From positions 1 through 64,000 of the forward strand of contig VSDK01021663.1 of NCBI GenBank assembly GCA_009767595.1: a DNA stretch of 64,000 bases. Reading direction: 5' to 3'. This document shows positions 1 to 13,200 of the stretch, in pieces (the first letter of the stretch is position 1; every line of letters starts with the position of its first letter). The notes beneath the pieces were generated by a model. It did not search any database, had not been told where the DNA came from, and saw nothing but the letters and a program-made list of their open reading frames with translations. Made by a program: the position numbers and the translations under genes. The stretch comes from Symbiodinium kawagutii (taxonomy: Eukaryota > Sar > Dinophyceae > Suessiales > Symbiodiniaceae).

Positions 1-1254
1 AACACATTGCTTGCTCTACGCAAGCTCCAAGCAATAGCAAAAATATGTACATACATGCATACATCATATATCAGCATTGCATTTTGCATTGTTGGCAATC
101 AGGGTATCACGAGCGTATTCCAGAGTGTTGCCAGTATTCTCATGTATTCTCTTTCTATGTTTTGGCATGTCAGCGTACTTTGTGTTTTTTTAATCTCCAA
201 ATGATATTTTACCACTCTTAGCAGCTGTCGCAGAAACAAACATCAACAAAGCACCGTTGTCGTATATGATCACCGTGGAAGCTGCAAATGTCCGATGATG
301 TCTGGAGATGTCTAGAGTCTAGAAAAAAATAACCTGGATCTCCAGTTCTGCCAGTGATAATGTCACCAAACCAAAACATAGGCATCCAAAGGGTCTCTTC
401 CAGCAACAGACCGGAGGTCTATCGCCAGTGCAATGCTCCTAGAAACTGTTAAATTACTGCATTCCTAGTTTGAACTTTAATGAAGTTTCTATTGTTCCTA
501 TTTGAAAACTCGCCTGAATTCGAAACTGCTTACTACTCATGCTTACTCTGATTTTGATTGTTTCCAGACTTCCGTGGATGGCCCCCACTTCCACCGGCCC
601 TGAGTTGGATACATCCAAAGTAGGTGCCGCTGGCGCAGAGCGGAAGTGTCCGCGACCAGAAACTGTCAAGGCTTTGCTGTTGAGGCAGCATATGGAGGAA
701 GCACCACATCGCTCGCTGCACACGTAGACACCCAAAATACTTGGCGGTAGGAGGAGAAAACCCAAATTGTGACTTTCCATGACTTTCTGTTCCGCAGATG
801 CAAAAGAGCAAAGTTGACAAGATTGATTGCCTATCTGAGCTCGCTCAATCAATCTCCCTGCCTTGCTGCTTGCATACACCGTCCACACCTCCACAGACTC
901 ATCCCTAAACTCCAGTTTCAACACATATGAAATCCGCAATGGCAAGAAACAACTGTCATGGGAACGCTCCCTGTCACAGTTGCAACATCTTTTGGAATTC
1001 AATTCCAGATACATTGTGTACGTGGTCATGTATATCCAAACACACATGTATATAAAACAATATTCATGATTTGCATTGCAATATCATCCCCTTGAACAAA
1101 CCCCAACTCTGTCAGCAAACAAAACCTTGACGAATCATACATGGCACATCGGCACATCACAAAATATCCCAGGTAACTTCTCAAGTCACTACGTACATAG
1201 ACCATTTTTGTTCATATTTTCCATCCCAACACTTTCCTTGACATATTTATATCC

Positions 1255-1304
<50 letters not shown>

Positions 1305-4300
1305 TCAAGTCCCGAAACTTCCTGCGGTAATTAGTCTGCCCTCTGATCTCTACCCATGACTCATGACATATGTTTAGCATGTTGAACTGGATACCGTATT
1401 AAATGTCAAGAAAAGGCACAGGCAGGCCATTAGGGTCCAATCACACCATGTTCTTCAACAATTTCTTATTCAATCAAACGTCATCAGAAGTCAGTTGACA
1501 CGTCAACCATTTCTTATTCATCCAACTGACCAACCCTTTGTTTCCCTTTTTGGTCAGTGGATCACTTCTCCAACCGCAGCCTCTTTGCTCTGGAGAATCG
1601 AGACAGGTCATCTGCCGAAGTCTCCTCTCTTGAGGGCGCTCGAGAGGGCGCTCTGGTCGCTCAAGTGGTCGCTCCATTGTCCGCTCCATCGCTCGTTCTT
1701 GCCTCCTCAGTAATTTGAACCTGGAAACTTATGGAAACTTCTTTCAAAATGTTTCAAAACTGAAGCCAAAGAAAAACAACATAGTAGATCATATTGGATG
1801 GATTAGACGTGTAAGTATACTAATTTCAATGGACCAAAGACATCTAAAGCCCGTGGAAGTCAATAGAATACAACAGAATATCTTCACCAAAAGCTGAGGC
1901 TGATGCAGTGGCGTGCCGTGGCCTTGCTCTTGGCCCTGGAAGGAACTGCTTACAGTCCCAGAGAAACATAAGGGAAACACAGAAAATCGAGGACAGCCTG
2001 CAAACCCAAAAACAAAACGAAGAAAACCCTTCATGAACGCTCACTCTTTGACAAAGCACTTCCGCACCTAGATCCACACATTATACCGCAAACAGCAACG
2101 CTTCCGAACCAAAAACAATATATACACACATAGAAACGGAGCTTTGGGAGGCCTCACCGTAACGCTTCCGAACCTACACAACGCACCCGCGCGGCACTCG
2201 GTTGCAGCACCTTTCGCTTGTGAACGCTGACGCCGTAACAAAGCAATGAACATTGCCGAACCTACATCCACACATGACCACCGAAGGTGCGCACGCAACC
2301 TCGGTCAACCTCACCGCAACCTGTCCGATCGCTTCCGCACCTACACAACGCACACACGCACACTAAACGAGAACCCAAACATCGGAAATAAGAAGGCAAC
2401 AAAAACACACAATGATTACAGTAATAGATCAGTCATGACTAATTAATAAACTTAACTTAAAGAACATCTTTAAAAATCCGTGGAATACCAATGTATACCT
2501 ATGAAATCCTACGGCTAATGCCGAGTCTGTGATCTTGCAATGCAACTTTCGAGTGTCCCATGTCCCAAGTCTTCACAGGTTGGCCTGGACAGCGTGGACG
2601 TGGGGAAGCTGAGCCTCCGCTCACAGGTAGAAGTGTTCTACGCAGAGAAATACGCAAAGAGAAAGAAAAAAACAAAACATAAACATATCTTCATTAAACA
2701 TATCAAAAAGAAACAACTCATTCTCATACAAATATTGTCAAAAACTCATTCACAAAACTCACTGAGGCTTGCCTCATCAAGGGGTCTTTCGCCTCCCAAA
2801 CTGAAATCGTCAGAACGTGGGAGAAATCAAAGCGTTTGATGATTGAAAAAGGATCTCTCCCCCCAATGGGATAATGCACAGCCCTGTTGAAAACAAGAGT
2901 TTAGCGGCTTTTGGCTATGCAAAATGTCATGACTTAAGGGCAGGAGCTTTTCCTGAGTGGTGAGACATAGGAAAAACTGGTTTGAAACCATGTGAAGATA
3001 GCATATCAAGAAAACATGTATACTGTCATAGGCGTCATGGGTATGATCATTTCTTTATGCTCATTCTATCTTGCTACTCTGTCCTGCTCCCAAAGCAAAA
3101 GAGATACACTTTTGAGACAGTGAAGAGTGGCAGTGGGCCACAACATGCCGCATTGGTGCATCCAGCATTACTTTTTGTTCCTTGAAAAAATGTGAACTCC
3201 TGCACTTAAGCTGACCTCAGCTGACATTTCCAAACCGCATAACTACTACTCATGTATAGATATAGATCATATAGATATACACATGCATACATGAATATGT
3301 GTTTAAATAAGTGTATAATATAAAAAGATATGTAAGTATTGTATGAGTAGTATATGCATGCATGCAATACATATGGGCAAGGATTCGGGCTTCGCATGGC
3401 TTTGCGTGGCCACCCAATGATTCTATCTGTGTCAACACGTAATACTCATGTATACATAGATTTACGTCTGCGCGCAATACCCGGGCTTTGCTTTGGATTG
3501 CATCTGGCTGTGTCACTAAACATGGCTCAAAACCAATGTTAAGAACACTGACTACACGTGACTATACTGTTTAGGGCTTGAGGTTTTTGGATCGTTTAGG
3601 GTTTCTTTACTTTAAAGTTCATAAGAAGTTTTGAGCACCTGATCAAACTTCTGGGCAGGTATTGTGATTGGCAAACCAGGAAATTTACCGCACGCACGTT
3701 TACGTTAACCAATCTAGTATGTACAACTATGCATGCACACATACAAACAATCACACAATATTCATTCCATGAGCGTAAATGCATCTATGTCTGTCCATAC
3801 AGTGTAGATCTGCGGTACATGATACTTCGTGCCATAGAACTGTCGCTTCCAGTGGAAGGATCTGGAAGGATCTGCAGATCTTTGTTGACAAAAAGGATGA
3901 TCCAGGGGCAAGGTTGGGTGCGCTGACGCTGCAACCTTTTTTGAACAATTTGAGTATTGAATACAATACAGTTTTGTGTACACACTAGTATATATGCAAG
4001 CAATAATATGTGTGTAAACATCTATGTATGTGTATATGTACGTTGAAATGCTTCATTCCAATACCACAAAGTATGCGCCTAGGGCCTAGATGGCCCTAGG
4101 GTGGTACAACTTACAATATGAAGTTGTACTTTCAAGTTCTTTACAAAGAAACAAACTTTGTGTCCAGCAGGGACCACGCATGGAATTTGCCGAAGGACTC
4201 ATTTATTCCACAAGAGGTTTCCTACCTGCCGTGTAGAATCGTGTTGATTCGAAACTGATGCAAAGCAGAGGTATAAGTACAAACTTAGGCATCAATGCAA

Positions 4301-6180
4301 ACACGGAAGTATCAAAATATCAAACTACTCCAATCAACAGAACTGAAGATGCCTGCCAGCATGAAGTGCGAAGAATGGAAAATGTAGCTTCTGTGAACAG
4401 CTGCACGCTCAAAAGGAGATCGGTTCGAATTGCGCATGAAGCAATTGACAATTCGGCGACTGTTCCGTGTCTGGGCCTTCCATGGGCAACTCAGCGCGGT
4501 CAGCAAACGGATCAGCACCTACAATTGTGATCAACGAAGAACACGAAACATCATAAAACATCATTAATCAAGCAAACACATGGAAAAACAAAACACATTG
4601 ACAAAGTGTTGTCCAAGTACAAAAACGGATAAAATAAAACATTTTCACAGATCGTGTGCGGGACGTGAAACCTTTAGTGTCAAACTTTTGGTTGCCACAT
4701 TATCTAACCGCTAGTCCATCGACTATTGACTCGCCATTGTCACAAACCTGGAACTATAAGACTTGACGAGACTGCTACAAACATCTGCTATGTGCACATA
4801 TGTAAGCCTTATCCTATTCCCAAAATTGCGCCACATACACGTCGAGCTAGACCTAAAAGCAAGGACTTGACCTCTCGCATTTGAGTGCGAATCATGAAAC
4901 CCAAACTCTGGCACAAAAATGAACACGTGGTGTTTGAGAAACTGTCTTGTACCATCTCTGCACTGTATACACCGTTTCATATACTTGTCCTTGCGCTTTC
5001 AAGCAGGCTCAGGGTATGAAATACATCAATCAAAACAAGCAAACATGCATTCTTGGGTCATGCGCAACGTGGCTTCTCGTGGCTTCTCATGCTTGGATTC
5101 CTCACACATCCCAACGTTTTATCGCAAGGTTCGTGCTTGCAAAGAACATTTTGGCTGTCTGGGCTTGGCAACAATCTATCTGGAACCAACATCAAGCAAC
5201 CCAGCCAAGTGTAAGAGCCGTTAGCAACGCATGAAGATCCATGAACATCCATGAAACATGGCAGTTCTTCGTTGGCAACATGCCACATTGAGCTTCCCAG
5301 GTGCAAAACACCCCACCCATGAGCAGCTTGCCTGCCAAGGTGTCGACTGCGTTAAAGTCCAACTCAGAACAAAATGCAGCTCCCAAGGGTCTGAATGAAA
5401 CACCAAAACTTGATTTAGCTTTGCGTTTTTCCTGGTGTCAGCTTCTAAACACTTCGCTCCTTTCATCTTCAAACCATTCAGCTGAATCTCGCTACAAAGC
5501 CGACAGCGTTTGGCACTATTATCTTTCTAGAGAACCGGTATAGGAGGGACTCCTTGTAAAAGCAACCAAAAGTGACCTTGGTATTTAAATGTAATTGATA
5601 TTCACCCGTGCAATTTTGTAAACCGAAATTGGCTGATACACAAATGCTTGGCTTCCCCACCATTTGAGCTTCTTTCCGTTCCTCCTCTGTAACGTCCTGC
5701 ACCGCTCCAGCGAAGACACATATCCCGAAACCCAACCAAATAACAGTATCATAGAGTACCTGCGCCCGCCTGTGCCCTGGAATGTGACATCATGCAACAT
5801 CGACACAAATGTTTAGCGGTCAAGTATGGTGTGCGGACCATGGAAGCCCTTGGCGAGTCTTTTCACTGTCACAACATGTCACTTAGACGGTCGCAACTGT
5901 CACACAGCTCCTTTGTTCCAATGTTATAGCTTCGAGATGCCCGCCGATGGTTGGGCTCACTATACTAGCGGTTCGTGAAATGCATATATATAATATATTA
6001 TATAATGCAAAATGATATATTGAGTTGTGCATCGTGTTTACATGAGAATATGCTACGTGTACGTTACAATTGAAGAATGCTCTCTCTCACCCTGCTCCAT
6101 TGCCTTACCTCTGCGCGTTTGCATTCGAGAGCCACAATCTCGTCACTTACCCTGTCTACATATTCGGAATGGCACTTGCT
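1..6180. other. Host DNA, no gene recognised
   Basis: Only short frames without family features. A (CAG)16 tract lies at 1255-1303. CGCTTCCGMACCTACACAAC recurs around 2060, 2163 and 2330 as a loose dispersed repeat. Remaining sequence looks intergenic or intronic. Confidence 0.5.
1255..1303. repeat. (CAG)n microsatellite
   Basis: About 16 uninterrupted GCA/CAG units. Open in several frames as poly-Gln or poly-Cys but without flanking coding character. Confidence 0.9.
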
Positions 6181-6191
6181 CCCCATACCCA

Positions 6192-6352
6192 TACATCCAT
6201 AGACATCCCTAGACATCCACAGACATCCATAGACACCGATAGCCGACATCCATAGACATCCACAGACAGCCATAGAAGACATCCACAGGCATCCATAGAC
6301 ATCCACAGACATCCACAGACATCCACAAACATCCATAGACATCCATAGACAT
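6192..6352. repeat. 10-bp minisatellite (ACATCCAYAG)n
   Basis: About sixteen degenerate tandem units of ACATCCATAG/ACATCCACAG. Frames through it are repeat artefacts. Confidence 0.9.
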
Positions 6353-6847
6353 CTTATAGATTGCCTACATTTGCTTATACGGCAATCTACAGCATGTGGC
6401 GGTCGTACAAGTGTTCCTCTAAGTGCCTCTTGAAATGACCATCTTCGCCACACTCTTGGAATTCGGGATTTCTCCCTAAACGCACAACCAAAGTGAACTG
6501 AGGCTTGTGGGTCCCTATCGGCTCTGAGGGTTCTTCCTGCGAGGTTCTTCTCTCGCAGATTCAAACTCTGAGAGATCTCATGTTTAGATAATCGAAGTTT
6601 GTAAGTGACGCAAACTCGAAACGTCCCAAAGTTAGGAGCGAACCACTACGGATTTTTTGGCGAATCTTTTAGAATAAAATGACACTCCTGTCCCCGAACA
6701 AATATCGGGGGGGAAAACTATGGTTCCAGAGATGAAGGTCATTTTGAAAAACCTGGAAGCCTTTGTTTAGCAAGGAAATGCCTCTTGCATCCTCTTGCAC
6801 ATTGCTCACAAGGTACCGAACTACTTACTGTATCCACCGCGCGAATT

Positions 6848-6932
6848 CTACTCATCTACTACTCATCTACTACTCATCTACTACTCATCTACTACTCATC
6901 TACTACTCATCTACTACTCATCTACCACTCAT
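6848..6932. repeat. 11-bp minisatellite (TACTACTCATC)n
   Basis: Seven to eight nearly perfect units. Confidence 0.9.
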
Positions 6933-9900
6933 GATATCTCATGATCTATCCACTGCTCATACACAGCCAATATGGGGACTGACACATACAACAACAGTGC
7001 ACGCACAACCTCTGTCTTTGTTCCTGCATCTCTTTACAGCGTGCCTATGCCTGCAAACTCCCACTTGCCCCTTTGACAGCCTGGGTACACTCGCCCTGAT
7101 GGATCAACCACACACTCAATATCTAGATATGTATACATCTACAGTACTACAAACAATCTATATATTCATATGTATATGGGTATGCGTACAATGTTTACAC
7201 ATGATCTAATGACATACAAACACACAATATGTATATGTATATGTAAATATACACATAAATATCCATTTATTTTACCGGTACTATTCCCTTTACTGCAGAT
7301 GACAACCCGAAGCTCCTACATGCATCACTCCGTCGCCCCTTTCTACATCACCCCTTCCTGGAACATATCGCATCAGGTAGGTATTATGAGAGTACATGAT
7401 GGTAAATCATGATCATGTGAGTTTTATCTATACCCGAACGTGAGCTAAGATTCAAGTTTGGGACCCCCCCCACGGAAACTTTTTTACACCCAACATGACG
7501 ATGACAAGAAAACTTGAAAGTTGGATCAAGGGCTAACGGCAGCACGCCAACAATAATGCAAAGGAACAACATTGACTATCACATCTGTAAATGTACATAT
7601 TAAGTGTGTGTATATATATATATACATACATATACAAGCCTACAATCCCCTACATGTCTGTATATGTAAATCAATTTACATAAATATAGTCGTCTCCCCT
7701 CAGAACAAAACGGGCAAACAAAAATGTGAGATCAAACCCCAACTCTTCGGCGTGTCCCTGTGACAGCACATAAACGGGACCTCAGCATCAATCTTGGTCA
7801 AGCCGGGCAAATGATGTAGGATGTACGAACGGTAGTACCTCCAACCATGTTCACAGCTGACTCCTGACTTGGCTGCAAAACATGGTTCAAATGTGTTCAG
7901 GTCTCATTCTGCTTTGAAGACCTTTTAAATTTATAGCATCGACTTTCGCAGGTCTGTGCACGTGTTCTCCAAAACAGCTGGGATGTCGAAGCATCCTGGT
8001 CGACCAATATTGTAAAGTTTTCTGACCCTTACCTATCAAACATGCCCTGGCATTTCCAGTTTTGAGACATTATCCGATGAACCATCCAATCACTGTATTT
8101 ACTGCTTGTATGCATATGTAGATATCAAATGATATCAATAATTAGAGACATATGCCTACAAAGGCGTTTTTTCAAGAAAACATATGCCATACATAAATCA
8201 AACATGACAAATGCATGAACAATTATGTAAATATTTAGAGCAGAAATAATCAACAAAAATAGATAAGTAACTAAACACACAAATAAATATATAAATACAA
8301 AAATAGACAAACAAATACACATACAAATAACAAATAAGTAGATAGATAAATAAATTGATTGAACAAACATATGTAATATAACTTCATACTACCTATATAC
8401 TATTTACATAGTACCAATACACTACTTATATACTGCCCCCCCACCACCACATCACAGGGGGGAGGGCATCCCACAACCACAGGGGGAGAGGGAGGATATT
8501 GGCGAATAGTAATATGCACAGAACAAATCAGTATCCACCACCATCTGGGGACCCTTCACCTGCTCGGGGGGAGTGGGGACCTGGCGACAGTGGACCGATC
8601 CATGTATAGATATATTAGATATAATGTATGTATGGTGTAAAATATGTAATTAATCATACAAGTGTAATTGTATGTATAGATGTAATTGTATGCACATTCA
8701 AATACATGCCACCTATCATTATCGCTCAATCAAGCTGGCCCAAACTCCAATCAAACATCCAGGATCGCTGGGCACGGCAAGTCAGCGCAAGGGTTGTCTG
8801 CCAGCCAAAGCACCTTCGCATCAATGTGACTCACATGTCAAGACATCAACCTCGCAGCACTACAGCATCTCATCTCAGTACCCACATGGTGGTGAAGAGC
8901 GGTGCAGAGAACACACTCAACTGAAATTTGGCAAGGCAAGAATAGCAGGCCGCATATCTGTACTGATCCGGATGTCATGGCAGTCATGGTCTCGTTTTTT
9001 AGTACTTTGCAGCCTCACACAGGACTCTTGCGTCTCTGCAAAGAGGGAACTGATGCATTGGGTGGAACGGAGGCGTTGTGCACTTGCTGAGCTATGTGTT
9101 GTCAAAACGGCGCAAAACTGCGGCATGAAGTGGACACGGAATGAGGAAAGAAACAAAACAACTCGCTGTGTTAAGAGGGCGGGGCTCAGTTTCACGGCGC
9201 ATTGTGATGGAGATTGCTGACATGGAAGACTGCACCCCATGTCCTAAAAGGACAGTAGTTGAGGTGTTGTTTCACTTTGATTCGAACCGGCACAAAGCAA
9301 AACAAAAGCTGCTACGCAGGTCCAACTCCAATACCTTAGAATGTGTATGAACATGTTCTACTTCAAGCTTCGAAGTGTTCTACTTTGGTCTCTTGCTTCC
9401 TTCAAATGATATCTCAGCACTACCTTTCTGCGTGATTATATCAAATCATATCAAATCATGTTCAAGACTCAAATGATGGTCCGAACAAGGTTTTGATACG
9501 TTTATCGCCATGCTGCCATGCCAACAAACGAGTGTCAAACCACGTAGTCTGATAGCCTGGGGAATCCTGGGGATGAGGCTTGACACTAAATGTGATACCG
9601 CGTCATGCAAAAAACACAGCCAGGGTAAACCATGTGCAGGTTTGTCGGTAAACATAGGTAAACTATATGATATTCTATAATAATGTACATACATGCCATG
9701 TGTATATAGATATATAATATCAACTAAAGTCATATGCAGATTTGTTCCAGAACAGAAACAGCTGCACCCCTGGAACTATACCGGGTGCAATGGCCATCGG
9801 GTCCCGTGTCGAACCTAGTATGGATTGTTCAAGGTCCGTGCCTATTGAATCTTTGAAGGTGGAAGGTTAGATACGATTATATAGATACGGCTTTGACATG

Positions 9901-9933
9901 GTCATAGTTGGATGTTGCGATGCTATGAATTGG
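6933..9933. other. Host DNA, no gene recognised
   Basis: AT-rich with (TA)n near 7608-7630 and TATATG-type stretches. A C-rich/G-rich patch lies at 8430-8590. Nothing else recognised. Confidence 0.45.
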
Positions 9934-10025
9934 GATGAAGTGGCTCCGGATCTTCGGGTGATGAGCAAATTATGCAGATTCATGCACATTCAGCCATCGG
10001 ATGCAATGTGTGATCTAGGATCAGG
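9934..10025 (+). CDS. Candidate host exon, DOT1-like methyltransferase fragment
   Basis: Open frame from an ATG at 9898. The segment PDLRVMSKLCRFMHIQPSD followed by AMCDLGSG matches the pattern of class I SAM-binding methyltransferases, especially DOT1-like ones (helix, then DLGSG glycine loop). A possible donor GTATGG follows the glycines at 10026, and CCCTACAG at 10140-10147 could be the acceptor of a next exon reading about TIGHAYHAAADLF. Continuation is uncertain because the best later match (RIVGCE) lies in another frame, so this may be a decayed gene copy. Confidence 0.3.
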
Positions 10026-10235
10026 GTATGGATTTTGTTTGGGGGGGCTACCATATATAGATATGGTATGGAGCTGGGATGGCAGGCCTGGGAATACTGA
10101 GAATCCATACCATTTTGACCATCTTTGAAGCCGTTTTCGCCCTACAGTACCATCGGCCATGCTTATCATGCTGCTGCGGATTTGTTTCAATGCACATCGT
10201 ATTGTCGGCTGTGAGCCGTTGGCCTTCATTCGCCG

Positions 10236-13200
10236 CAGTTGCCGAAGATAGAGGATTTCAGACCTGCCCATCTGCAACATGAATTTCGAACAGAATGCAT
10301 CCACTCCGCATTTTTGGGTGTGAATCGGGTTTCTGCCGACATCATAAGCTTGTTGTCACATCATGTCACATCTACTTGCATGCTTCGCAGTTTGAACAAT
10401 TTTGATCGTTTTTGAACCAGTCTAGCAGCGTCAGCGTTTGATCTTTGCCGCCCGGTTGCAGGCCAAGTCATCTTTGTCGCAGGGATTTCAATCGAGAGAA
10501 AATGAGAGTCATGATTAACTCTTTGCTGTCTGGTAGGTTGACCGTTTGAAAAGAACCCGTTGCTTTTTAACAACAGGGTGTTTTTTCAAGACGTTTGCAT
10601 CATCCCAAATCTGTGCCATGCCAACAAAATGAGACACACTTTGGTATTTGTCAGCCACCGTTCCTCCTCTGTCGCATTTTATGTGCCATGTTCCTTAATG
10701 ACATGTATACTGCTCGTTCGATACATATCTGTTTTGTTTCATGTCCTGCTGCAAGCAAGTTGCAAGTCGATAATCTCGTTTTTGCGGAGATACAGCCTGC
10801 GCTCCGCCAAGGTACCAGTGAAGCATTCATTGAGCTGTGTTCCGATTCGCAAACGTCTGCACATTTCAACACCATACTCCTTTTCGTTCAATTATGTTCA
10901 ATTCAAAGTGTCAAAATGTGTACTTCGATGTGTACTTCGTACATTTCAAGTACTGAGTAAGTACTGGTTCCTCAGAGTGCAAGTACTATTTAAGTTGTGC
11001 CAAGAAGCTCTGAGAGCTTTGGGCAGTGCCTTAGAGCGCCGAATCGAGTTTGGGAACAGTCTTCTGGTGATTTCTGGTGGCAAAAGATCCAGCAATGAAA
11101 TGCAACCTCCAAAGATGAGCTCTTCAAAAAGCATTGAATCGAATGCTGGATTACTCATTGTCGGTATGAAGCTATCCTTAGGTTTCTTCGACGAAAGCAA
11201 CTTAAAGCAACCAGGCCAAAGTCACACTTCCCACATTTGTTGCAATGCGATTTGAAACAGCCCATTGCACGACACAACAGAACTACAAAAGCAAAGTACC
11301 AAAGTCGTACTTGATGTGACCATTACTCCGTAAAAAAAGATGACTGAGAAAGACCAAAAACCAGCGGACGGCCGATTGTAAAGACATGATCAAACAAATC
11401 TTTTGCAACAACAAAAAGAATCGAAACTCATGTGAGAGCCTGTACAAACTGAGAGCTGGCGACTTGAACACGATACAATATGCCAATGTATGCCATATTT
11501 CATATGATTAGTTATGTCTGACGATATTTCCGTGTATCTCTTTCCTGCGAGACTTGCTCAACAAATTCAAACCATGGTAACTTCTAAATCATTCTAAATC
11601 AAGAAAGGTGTAAGGCTCCCTCAAAAAACAGAAACTTGACAAGTTGAAAACTCGAGGGCAGGCTTGATTCGCCACAAAGCTGCAGAATGTTTTTTTAACA
11701 TACATATCTTCTTAATTCTTTTAATACTTAAACAACTCAAACCTTTGTTTGGAGATTCTGCAAGAGGCACGTGACTTCCGTGGAAAGATCTGGAAAGCAC
11801 AGCGCAACTGCATAGTGTGCAGCGGGACTACGTGGTACTGTGGCGGAATGAAAACAGTCATTGGATGTCATTTGTATAGGATGGTATTAAACAAATGGCA
11901 AACAATATCATTAATCAACATCAGCCTTCATCAAAGTGCGGATGTTTCTTGATGCATGCCCAGTAGCCGTTTTTGGCTGCGAACTATCGGTTCAAGAGTC
12001 TCATCCAAAGTCAAGTATTGCATCAACAAAAACATGAGACCGCTTGGGACCCCCGATCATCCCATACCTAGCTTTTGGCCATGGGGTAGCAGCGGGTAGC
12101 ATGTAAACATAAACCTTTTGTCATTGCAAGGGCATGCACTCACTTTGTGTAGTCGCAAGAATGGATGTACATAGTTGCCTGACCCTGCGTGCGCTTGTGC
12201 ATGATGGACTGAGACAGGCTCAAGAAGTTCCGACAGTAGAGCTGGGAGAGGGGGACACATGGGGACACATAAATTCATACAATTTCAACTTTCATGAACT
12301 TTCATGAACTTTTGACGCAATCCTATGGCTTTCTATGGCTTTCTATGGCTTCCTATGGCTTCGGCTTCTCTGTTTCCTCGTTGCAAAAGGCAAGGCCTTC
12401 CAGCTGGGTGCTGCAGCTGGAGATCCACCAGAGTAGACACGTGGTTCACACTCAAACTCAAGACCTGCACAAAGTGACCACGATCACAACACAATCAACA
12501 CATTGAACATGCTGTTAACATGCTGTTTGAAACACATCATTCGACTTTTGAAGAATTATTCCACTGAATTTGAAGAATTGGAATTCAGAAATGCAAGTAC
12601 TTCATATTGGTTCTAGTAACTCACAAGAATTCAACACAAACATCAAAATAAAGGACGGAAACATTCTAGAGCAATCAAAAGCAACCCAAGCCAGCAGGAT
12701 ATCAGCTGCGATTCACGGTGACGTGTCTGTAGCGGTAGACTTTGCTCGAACATGCAAGGCAAGTATTGCAGTGCGTGTTGTTCACAGCAGTGCATCTACA
12801 TACTCACAAAATGAAAGGACATATTGAGCTCTTAGGAGCCCCCGCTCTTTTGCAATCTTTTGCCCATGATTGTCCATTGCTGGGGTTTGGGGCCGTGCTT
12901 GCTGTCTCAATTTCCAATCCTGAAATTTTCTCTGGTGGGACCCTGACTGGCTTGAACAACTTCGGCTTGTCTTGGACTTTCGGGCGAGAGTGAGTGGTAG
13001 ATATAGATAGATATGGTTTGCTGCTTTTTCTGGTACTTTGGGGAAAAGATGTTGGAATTTGTTTGAATCTCTTTGACATACTCTGGGCTTTCTTTCGCTT
13101 TCTTTGAGCGTTGAAAAGTCTCTGGAATTTCAATTGATGCAACAATAATTCTCTCCCCAAAGGCTCAAGGGCCCTCAACTGCATACTGCCCAAGTTGATC

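Noticed and set aside
1076-1380. Poly-Gln/poly-Cys frames
   Set aside because: They exist only because a (CAG)n tract is open in all frames; flanks show no coding character.
9275-9300. tRNA B-box-like GGTTCGAATC on the minus strand
   Set aside because: No A box at suitable distance and no cloverleaf could be drawn.
10560-11255. 231-codon plus-strand frame
   Set aside because: No domain, mixed hydrophobic/basic composition and host-like AT-rich codons; probably chance.
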